NCBI GenBank assembly: GCA_028565635.1
Contig: JAOXYB010026657.1
Span: forward strand, 1-15,703
Reading direction: 5' to 3'
DNA from: Phoronis ovalis
Taxonomy: Eukaryota; Phoronida; Phoronidae
DNA: 15,703 nt
The position numbers were made by a program, and so were the translations under genes. A model generated the notes under the pieces. That model made no database searches, was not told the origin of the DNA, and saw nothing but the letters and a program-made list of their open reading frames with translations. This document shows, piece by piece, positions 1 to 7,404 of this stretch (positions within the stretch are counted from its first letter, which is position 1; each line of letters starts with the position of its first letter).

Positions 1-118
1 ATGTTACCCCACAAGTAGATCATTGATGATATAACCATAAACCAGCCCACCACAACCCTGTGTGTTCATCCAAAGTTCTGCCTGTATTGTTATAGACCTT
101 TCTTGTTTGATTTTACAG
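1..118 (+). other. Intron tail of the ACSF2-like gene
   Basis: These bases precede the first exon visible in the window. They end in a pyrimidine-rich stretch and ttttacag, a good 3' splice site. The rest of the intron and the N-terminal exons of the gene (roughly 230 residues by comparison with human ACSF2) lie outside the window. Confidence 0.7.
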
Positions 119-239
119 GGGTATAACCAAATTCAGTGATGTCGTTAAACTTGGTGGTGGAAAAAAAGAACTTGTACAAATTCAAAAACTTAGTGAGTTA
201 ATTCAGCCCGAAGATTGTGTGAGCCTCCAGTTAACTTCG
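119..239 (+). CDS. ACSF2: ACSF2-like exon a (first in window)
   Basis: Enters with one base completing a codon and ends in phase 0 at tcg|gtaaca. It encodes the linker ending SLQLTS, so the first two residues of the ATP-binding loop (TS) sit at its 3' end and the intron splits the motif. Confidence 0.8.
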
Positions 240-3200
240 GTAACACCTTCAGTTAATTTTATATTTTGTTTTTAAACAAACTTAACAGTAAATATGAGCT
301 TACTATAGATATATAAAATATGCGGTGACCCTGTAGCATAATACTTCTAATCTTTTTCAGGGTACAACCGGGGTTCCTAAAGCTATTATGATGTCCCACA
401 ATCAACTGGTGAATGTGTGTTATTTTTCTGGGCGAAGACTTGGCTTCCATGAGAAAGTTCATAAAATGTGCATGCCCGCACCTTTGTTCCGATGTGCTGC
501 TATGATGCTTGGAAGTTTAAGCGTGTATGTGCATGGTATTACTGCAGTGTTTCCGTCAAAACTACCTTCTATGGAAAAAGCGTTGATGGCAATTGATAAA
601 GAAAGGTATGATAGCATAATAGCATTTAGATACAATAAGAAAACAAAAAACATTAATAATGTTCATTGTATAACATTGTATAAGTAACAACAATCCCCGA
701 GTCATCCGATATATATTAAGGGTTATGCATTGTATAAAACTCGTAAAAAATATGAAAAAGTAGAAAGATTTAGAAACTCTGGCCATAGTCATGCTTAAAA
801 CCCTTTGCTCACACACATTCGCCAAAACGAGTAGAAAAGAAACACTACCGGTAATGGAACATTTGCACTGTATAATTTTTGAACGACCCGTGGAGTTTTA
901 CGCAATTTTCTTTTTTGCTACAGTTAATATCTTTGTAGATGTACATGTTTATTCGGTAATCCTGCCATGATGAGTACAGCACTGAACTTAACGGAGCTTG
1001 ATAAATATGACTTGTCATGTCTCGAAGGTGGAATGATTGCCGGTTCAAGTTGCTCTCCAGAACAGCTAACTATGATTACAAGTAAACTGCATCTAACAAC
1101 CATAGCGGTAAGGCAATAAAGTAGCACCACGTGCGGCGCAATAGTATTTAGAATTATAAAATAACATTTATTACAATTTATCTCTACCCACTTTACAATT
1201 CCATTACTGAAATTTAGTCTGTTAGTGTCAATGGAAACTTAATAATATTAAATTCAAAGCTGCTGTATTTACCAATATACATTAACCAGTATTTACATTT
1301 CAAACATTATATTAAAATGGTCCCTAATCATTCTAAAGAATGAACAAAATTAATGTTTTGTTTCTAGAAAATTTAGATGTTTTAGTATATCTACGTTTAT
1401 CTAATAGAGAGACAATATTATAAATTCAATGAAGTGGCTTTCACAGTCGTGTAGTACTGTATTTATTTTGTATTAATTGCACTGTGTGTAGACTGGCTTA
1501 CCAATGACAGAAACTGGTGGCATAACAGTGATGACGCGTCCTGATGATTCAATAAACACAAAAGCTTTGACATGTGGTTTTGCTTTAGATCACATAGAGG
1601 TATGTTATTTATAATTTAATGGTCGAGATATTATCTCCAGTTCAAAATGTATCTATAATAACTCGCAAAATTCTTTATGGCACATTGTACGTTATATGCA
1701 TTTTAAAGCTTAGAATGGGGTAGTATCTGCATTGTAAACTAAGAGTTGTCATGTTCACGCGATATATCGCGTTTAAAAATGTATTATACATATATATATA
1801 TATATATATATATATGTATTGATTGTAGAATAAAATCATAGGTGACGAAGGTGGTATATTACCCACTGGCGCAATTGGAGAAATATGCATCAGGGGATAT
1901 GCCGTACCGCTTGGTCAATATGGAGGCACGAATGAAGTTCCAGTAGACGAAGACAGTTGGATACACAGTGGGTAGGTGCAAAATAGAGCCAAACGTTAGT
2001 GATAAATATGAAAGGAGTTCAACAACTTGTGTCGCGTACATTTCCATTCATAGAAACCTGAAAAATTAAACATTATATCAAATATGAAAGGACAAATTTG
2101 TACAATTTCTTGCAAATTTGGGTTGTAATTAAAAATGTTATTTCCTTATAGCGACACTGGTTTAATGCATGATAATGGTTACATCAGCATATGCGGACGT
2201 AAAAAGGATGTCATACGTAAAGGCAATGACATAATTTATCCATACGTCATTGAGGATGTTCTATCTAGTCATCCCCAGATTAAGGGTGCCCAGGTAGGTT
2301 TCTGTGTATGTTCGTGCGCGTGTGCATGCGTGCGTAATGTTTGCAGAGAGCGTATTGTTTACCATTTTCTACGTACATCTTGCTTAGGGTCCATTTGTCG
2401 AACCTCATTAGCCACTGGTTTAGGGACTTTTTCTGAGGTCATTAATAAGGAGGCAATCAACGTTTTATTCGAGTGTTCCCCCAGGCCACTATTACGGTAG
2501 ATTCACCAGTATTATGTCACTCATACAAGCAGTTTAAGCGGGACACTGGCTGTAAGAAGACACTTTCTTCTTAATGCCAACATAGCTTTCTGATCTCATT
2601 AGAGATTCACGCAAATTATCGCATTCAGGTAAAATGCTATAAGTATTAACTGCAATACTCTCAAATATTAATTCCTTATCAGAACCTTATCGTTCCTGTG
2701 CGGACCATTCTTACTATAGAAGCAGTCTCAGCCGATAACATCAACTCTTTCAGAGGCTGTAACTTCCCATTAGCAAAGCGCTAGCTATTTAAGAGAGTAG
2801 TGGTTTATATCATACAGTGAATTTAGTAAACACAGTTTTGAATTTATTTGTTTAAAGTTCATTGGTGCTTTAGCTGTGACCGAACCTTTTCTTTGTTTCC
2901 TCACCCTATGAAAACGTGTTTTTTAATGTTTTTTGTTACTCCTTGTTTTTTACATAATGATAGTATCTGCATTTATATGGTTATGCAGGTTATTGGTGTT
3001 CCTGATGAAAAGTTTGGAGAGGAAATTTGTGCCTGTGTAATTTTGAAATGTGAAGAAAATGAAATTACTGAAGAAGTGCTGAAATCTTTTTGTGAAACTC
3101 ACAACATCACAGTACCAGGGTACATCCGCTTCGTGAAGGATTTCCCTAAGACATCCACAATGAAGGTAAAAAAAAATAAAGTTCAGATATGACTCTTGCA

Positions 3201-3564
3201 TTCAGAGCCGTTTAGGTTTTAGGAATGCATGGTGCATTTACATATTTTTGATATTATAATTTGCAGATTAAAACCTGATCTGATTGTTGATTTATTTTAC
3301 TTTTAGTTTGATTTGGTTGGTTTGTTTTACCGTTTCTCATCTGTTTATTATTCAAATTTCGGTATTTTAATTCATTTCATTTTCAATCCATATCTTTCCA
3401 TTCTTAATACCATACTCCGTAACATATATGAAACTACATCTGCAGTGATTGAACAAATTCTGCAACTTATTGCATTTATTAGAATTAATCATACTCGCAT
3501 TTTGTGTTTCCAGATCCAGAAATACAAACTAAAGGCTCAAATGATAGAACAACTTAATCGATGA
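119..3564 (+). CDS. ACSF2: ACSF2-like acyl-CoA synthetase, 3' part (8 exons, 384 codons)
   Basis: Family role: ANL-superfamily acyl-CoA ligases activate a fatty acid with ATP to an acyl-AMP, then form the CoA thioester; ACSF2 is the mitochondrial medium-chain member. Exons seen: 119-239, 361-605, 939-1107, 1492-1599, 1829-1971, 2152-2293, 2989-3165, 3514-3564. All junctions are GT-AG and the phases are consistent throughout. Numbering codons from 120: the P-loop TSGTTGVPK is at 39-47, the A7 motif HSGD at 260-263, GRKKD at 277-281, and the A10 lysine at 368 (PKTSTMKIQK). Alignment to remembered ACSF2 is nearly gap-free, including LFGNPAMM against its LYGTPTMF. Odd points: the A5 motif reads TGLPMTE instead of YGxTE, A8 reads YPYVIED instead of YPAEIED, and A9 is about two residues short. 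It could be another ACSF2-clade or luciferase-like paralogue, possibly with altered or lost activity. The N-terminus is outside the window. Confidence 0.85.
361..605 (+). CDS. ACSF2: ACSF2-like exon b
   Basis: Follows tctttttcag and ends ag|gtatga (two bases of an Arg codon). It begins GTTGVPK, the rest of the P-loop, continues MMSHNQLVN (the SHxNxVN helix of the family), and contains MPAPLFRCAAMM, matching the LPNPLYHC segment of ACSF2. Confidence 0.85.
939..1107 (+). CDS. ACSF2: ACSF2-like exon c
   Basis: I place the acceptor at ctttgtag, because this completes the Arg codon and gives ER-CTCLFGNPAMM, which aligns without a gap to ERGTFLYGTPTMF of ACSF2. A more pyrimidine-rich acceptor at 922-923 would insert 15 bases including an in-frame TAA. 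The exon also carries LEGGMIAGSSCSPEQL, matching the CGGVIAGSPAPPEL region. Confidence 0.8.
1492..1599 (+). CDS. ACSF2: ACSF2-like exon d, altered A5 motif
   Basis: Phase 0 at both ends, 36 codons, acceptor gtgtgtag and donor gag|gtatgt. It starts TGLPMTETGG, where the family normally has YGxTE; the usual adenine-stacking Tyr is Leu and the Gly is Pro. It ends in a GFALDHIE segment equivalent to the VGRIMPHTE stretch of ACSF2. Confidence 0.8.
1757..1772. repeat. 16-bp perfect palindrome
   Basis: acgcgatatatcgcgt is identical to its reverse complement. It lies in the intron before exon e, about 18 bases upstream of an AT microsatellite. It could extrude a small cruciform or bind a dimeric factor; no function is shown. 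Confidence 0.9.
1790..1815. repeat. (AT)13 microsatellite
   Basis: An uninterrupted alternating AT tract of 26 bases ends 13 bases before the exon e acceptor AG, in the place where a polypyrimidine tract would normally sit. Length polymorphism between individuals is likely. Confidence 0.95.
1829..1971 (+). CDS. ACSF2: ACSF2-like exon e
   Basis: Acceptor gattgtag, donor gtgg|gtaggt, ending with two bases of a Gly codon. It encodes the family signature GEICIRGY followed by a Gly/Tyr-rich segment, and ends DSWIHSG, the start of the A7 motif (W/Y-x-TGD in relatives). Confidence 0.85.
2152..2293 (+). CDS. ACSF2: ACSF2-like exon f
   Basis: Acceptor tttccttatag, donor cag|gtaggt, ending in phase 0. 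It encodes D-TGLMHDNGYISICGRKKD and then IRKGNDIIYPYVIED. GRKKD is the hinge region between the large and small domains; the Asp is the usual pivot residue. The usual YPAEIED is YPYVIED here. Confidence 0.85.
2294..2988 (+). other. ACSF2-like intron f (695 bases) with alternating pyrimidine-purine tract
   Basis: No exon or RNA gene is visible in this intron. Positions 2313-2336 are a strict pyrimidine-purine alternation rich in TG and CG. The frame of exon f stays open for 69 codons into the intron (stop at 2498-2500), giving a Cys-rich tail if the intron were retained. Confidence 0.6.
2989..3165 (+). CDS. ACSF2: ACSF2-like exon g, C-terminal domain
   Basis: Acceptor ttatgcag, donor aag|gtaaaa, phase 0 at both ends, 59 codons. 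It starts VIGVPDEKFGEEICACVILK, a very strong match to the VVGVKDDRMGEEICACIRLK segment of ACSF2. The A9 region reads NITVPGY rather than ISHFKIPKY. It ends in the A10 lysine, PKTSTMK. Confidence 0.9.
3514..3564 (+). CDS. ACSF2: ACSF2-like terminal coding exon
   Basis: Acceptor tgtgtttccag, 16 codons then TGA. IQKYKLKAQMIEQL aligns with the IQKFKLREQMERHL tail of ACSF2, placing the intron directly after the catalytic lysine and the stop at the family's usual C-terminus. Confidence 0.9.
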   Translation: MQKYKLKAQMIEQLNR

Positions 3565-3626
3565 ACAAGCCCCAATCCGTTATCTTGTTATGAATGAGAA
3601 ATGAAAGATAAGAAATTGCTGGAATC

Positions 3627-3639
3627 AATAAATAATAAA
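3627..3639 (+). terminator. Polyadenylation signals of the ACSF2-like gene
   Basis: Two AATAAA hexamers (3627-3632 and 3634-3639) lie about 65 bases after the stop codon and are followed by a T-rich stretch ending tttattacag. This is the expected arrangement for the mRNA 3' end. Confidence 0.7.
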
Positions 3640-4159
3640 CTTTTATTACAGTTGAAGTAGATATATTATATACTATAAGCTTTTTTTAACTGATTTTCAT
3701 GATGAAACGATTTGAATTGGCTAGAATATTACTAGAAAATAACTCTAAATTTCGTTTTATTTTGAAATGTTTATTCCTCCAACTTATAAAGGTGATTCTA
3801 AAACGTAAAATGTCAACAACCGAAATAATTTCAGTTGCACCGGTTATTTTATTGAAATATCAGTAAGCTTACTAAATAAAGTACAATCAGCGATTTAGAC
3901 AAACAAGTAACCTGTTATCATGAATTTATGTAGCTAACCCGGGCCGGATGTTTTTGAACATTCCAGCCTGGACGACTTCCGGCTACTGCTTGTCGATTAG
4001 ATATCTCTCTATGTGATACTTTAATTTACGAAATCATTAAGTAATAAATCAAATGTAAATTTCTGTATTAGAATTTTATTATGTGCACGCAACTGGAATG
4101 TTATTTGTTAAGCCATCATTGTCACACTGTTCCTAATCTGAAATCCTGGAAGAGGCTTG

Positions 4160-4201
4160 ATTGGTTGACTGTATTGACCAAGTTGGCATTGGATAGCCAA
4201 T
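4160..4201. promoter_or_regulatory. CCAAT-box cluster
   Basis: Three CCAAT pentamers lie in 42 bases: ATTGG at 4160-4164 and 4188-4192, and CCAAT at 4197-4201. The last two form an inverted pair with a 4-base spacer. Such clusters are typical of NF-Y-bound promoters, but no gene start is recognisable next to it. Confidence 0.3.
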
Positions 4202-5113
4202 AGGAGCCATCGTACGTTTCTACTTCATATAGCAATATAGCTCTGGCATGTGTATTAATGAGCATTTCTTTCTCTTTTATTTTGCCCTGTGCAGATATAG
4301 AGACATTTCTATTTGAAAGTACCTATAATTTCGCACAAAGTGAGAGAAATCACAATCTGAAAATGTCATCGAGAAGATTATATCCAAGCCTAGAAGGTCA
4401 CCCAGATATTTTTGTGTATTTCTTACTAATTCCACCTGTCTGTTGCCCAAGTTCACACAAAAGTTAATTGGTTCAGATTGCACGAAAAATCGGGAGTAGG
4501 CATGAGACATGATTATCTTTATTTGTAACTGAACAGAATTTATCCGCAAAGAGTTAGTATATTTACTGATGGAAGACAATACGTTACTAATGAGGTGGAT
4601 AGGGAAATCAATTGTATCCTTAGGCCAGTTATTATTACTGCACTTAATTCTGGTTAGCATCATTCTAATATTATACATTACGGTAGTGTTTTTTTTCTTA
4701 GCTCTCTCTTTTGGCACATACAGTAGTATATTACATGTATGCCTTTAGTGCATCTGCTGGAAAATGTTTCACTATGTAACATAACACATAACAAACATAG
4801 TATTGCTTTTGTTAATTAGACGTTTAATTTGATATTTGCAAAGACGAATGAAGAATAACACATATGTAACAGAAGTGAAAAATCGGGACGACCACGTCAT
4901 ACATTTTTAAAATGCGTTCAAGGTATTCAGATGTTCAAAAATAAAACCATTAATGTTATTTATTGTCACGTTCTGGTCATCTGCCTATCTAAGACAGGCA
5001 TCCTCTTTAATATTTAATTGTAAAATAATGACAATAATATTTTTAAAAATAGAAAATCAACTGATAAAGTGGACAATATGAAAGTTTGACCGTAGATGTT
5101 ACAACACAGCAAA

Positions 5114-5131
5114 CGAACTTGACCTTGAACT
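5114..5131 (-). promoter_or_regulatory. Triple nuclear-receptor half-site
   Basis: On the minus strand this reads AGTTCA AGGTCA AGTTCG: three contiguous hexamers close to the AGGTCA/AGTTCA consensus with no spacer. It contains an exact TCAAGGTCA, the extended half-site of ERR/FTZ-F1-type receptors. It is 1.9 kb beyond the FMO 3' end, and its target is unknown. Confidence 0.35.
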
Positions 5132-6979
5132 TTTAAAAGTAGGATTTAGTAGGAAGATTTGCTTTACCGTACACATCACGATCAACTTAATTATAGCAAT
5201 AAAAATATATTAAATTGTAATAAATGTATGCACCGTATCTCTATAAATCATTTGTTTAAGGAAATATGGGGATGGACAAAAAATTCCATAGCCTATGTTT
5301 GTAGATTTTTCCCTGATAACACAACTTTGCCAAATCGTCAAATGTCTTTAATAATAACGATAAACAAAGATGTCACAGTATTTATTATATTAGATATTTA
5401 TTTTCACATATATTTTTCAGAATAGTTCATTATTACAACGATTTATAAATTTGGAAAGTCGCACAATTAGGCATGCAATACAGTGCCGGTATTATCAACG
5501 AATTACAACTTTACAAGTATGTCCACCTTCCTGTGTATGAAAAAGATATGAACACAAATTTTGTAAAGTATCCGCTAACAATATGTATGCCATATTATCA
5601 TTAAAAAGTTACCAAAAATTGTAGTAATTTGAAAAAATGTATTTTAAACCTTCAGTGTTACAGCTAATGCTGTAGACCTATATAGCTACTTTCTCTTTGG
5701 TTCTCCGGTGCGGATTTTAGAACCTGACCAAAATTCATATAAATAAATTTGTAAGAAATATTGAAGATAGCATTGCGAACATGTAAGAATACTTAAAACC
5801 AACTGACATGAAAGCATTCTGCAAAATCCACTGCTAATCTTCGTATCTTTAATACCCATGCAGCCCAAAATTGATGTGCATGTAGGCACATATTAAAGTA
5901 TAGGGCGTTCTGTTCAAAGGTGGGAACCATTGAGTTTGAGTACCTTAAATCAGCAGATAACCCAGAAATTAATGTAATTGCACTTAATGAGGAAAATAAA
6001 TGTTAATATTATTTCCTGGTAATAATATTTACCTAAAGATGTTTGATATATGGTATTAAAATCACTTATAACAAACATTTGGATTTCCATAATCTATATA
6101 CTTAAAAGATAGTTTGCAAAGTTAGAAGGCTTCTTGTGGATAGTCGATATTGACACGAGGAGTTGATTGACATGCCACATGACACGGGAATGAATTAATA
6201 AATGTGTATATCCCTTGATCTTGCATCAATCCGAATCTAGCCAGTTATTTAAATGAATTTTTAGATCATGCTATATCTGTGGTGTAACACCCAGGTTTGT
6301 ACTGCTGCGTGTTGAAATTTTACAGGAAATGAAATGGCTCCCGGGGAAATACGGGTTTTTGTGAATATGAACACAGGTGAGGACAAAAAAACTAGAAACA
6401 CTGTATACAGCGTACTAAAAGTAGATGTTTTTATTGAAACAGATTTATATATTGCAACTATTACTATTAAATTTCACCCTCTCCTTATGCATGCACAGAC
6501 AGACTATCTTACATTTTTAGTTTTATCCATCACTTGCCTATGCAATGTACATTTGTAATCTGTCGAAGACGATATACATGTATAATGATCGTTTGAAGAA
6601 TAAAAGCTGCTTAATTAAATGCAAAAAAGGCCAGAAATTTGCCCTTCAACTCTGATGTATACAGAGATTTTCGCATACAAGTTAACTGAAGCTGGATAAA
6701 GTTACTATGCTAGCTGTTACTGAACGCAGGGGTGTTCGTTTGCTATCATGTTAAAATATGTACGCAAACATGTACATGCCGAAGAAAGCGCTGTTAAATC
6801 TCAAATTATTCATTTCATTATACACGTAGGATTCTTATACCTATATTTAGTGTTTGACTATGACTGTTCATAAGAAAAAGTTACATTTCTACACAGTCAA
6901 GTAATTCTAACCTTGGGTAAAGCACAAAAGGTAATAAAATAAGAAGAAATAAAAACTGTAAACGTGCAAAACTACCCTC

Positions 6980-6985
6980 TTTATT
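6980..6985 (-). terminator. Polyadenylation signal of the FMO gene
   Basis: TTTATT on the plus strand is AATAAA on the minus strand, 96 bases beyond the FMO stop codon, a normal 3' UTR distance. Confidence 0.6.
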
Positions 6986-7080
6986 AATTTAAGTTTAGTT
7001 GTGGAAAGAGTATAATACCGTACAAGTTAGCAAGTTCTGAGGCAGGCAACTGGGCCAGCAGATCATATACATATCTATGC

Positions 7081-7404
7081 TCAGCGCAAAAAGTTGAATT
7101 TCACTAAAACAGACAGGATTAATGTTATAAAGAGAAGAAATTTTAATACAACTGTAATGAATGAGCTATCTGCTTTTTGTATCATTCTCTTTCTTGTCGA
7201 CGCGAAGTAATTGTCATATGCCTCGTTGTTTGCACGCTTGGCATCCTTCCATGGGTGAGGACCTTTTAATCTATACTGGGAAGGAAATGCGGTACCGAAG
7301 TAACATTTGAATGCTAATTTCGGATCAGTGAATACCTGTTCCCAAAATTTTGGCTTAACGCCGATTTGTTCAGCCAGTTCGTCCCGATATGGCAAATTTT
7401 GTAC
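7081..7404 (-). CDS. FMO: FMO exon 7, C-terminus and membrane anchor
   Basis: Acceptor ttttag, phase 0 entry, 107 codons then [23 protein letters not shown] followed by LKGPHPW matches the TDPRLA...GPCTPYQYRLTGPGKW region of FMOs. The last 30 residues contain [20 protein letters not shown], a single membrane anchor of the usual FMO type. Confidence 0.95.
   Translation of the reverse strand, partial: VQNLPYRDELAEQIGVKPKFWEQVFTDPKLAFKCYFGTAFPSQYRLKGPHPWKDAKRANNEAYDNYFASTRKRMIQKADSSFITVVLKFLLFITLILSVLVKFNFLR

Larger units (their letters stand above)
3641..6979. other. Intergenic region, no convincing gene
   Basis: This is AT-rich DNA between two convergent genes. Open frames are short, lack recognisable domains and are not bracketed by a coherent set of splice sites. 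Local points of note are a GC-richer patch with short complementary ends near 3930-3990, a CCAAT cluster at 4160-4201, a triple nuclear-receptor half-site at 5114-5131, and one isolated exon-like segment at 6326-6376. Confidence 0.6.

Noticed and set aside
388-687. Long open frame read as a separate gene starting at ATG 388
   Set aside because: Its first part is internal to ACSF2-like exon b; after 605 it runs into the intron. The upstream GTTGVPK codons show that the true frame begins before it.
924-938. Extension of ACSF2-like exon c to the upstream acceptor
   Set aside because: It introduces an in-frame TAA and breaks the gap-free alignment; kept only as a splicing observation.
2848-3192. 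Open frame beginning in the intron before exon g
   Set aside because: The first 47 codons lie upstream of the ttatgcag acceptor and are unlike ACSF2; only 2989-3165 matches the family.
4277-4717. Open frame of 146 codons on the minus strand in the intergenic region
   Set aside because: No recognisable domain, low-complexity composition typical of AT-rich DNA, no polyadenylation signal or splice context that supports it. Chance frame.
5159-5425. Open frame of 88 codons on the plus strand
   Set aside because: Ile/Asn/Lys-rich product with no homology that I recognise, and no supporting signals.
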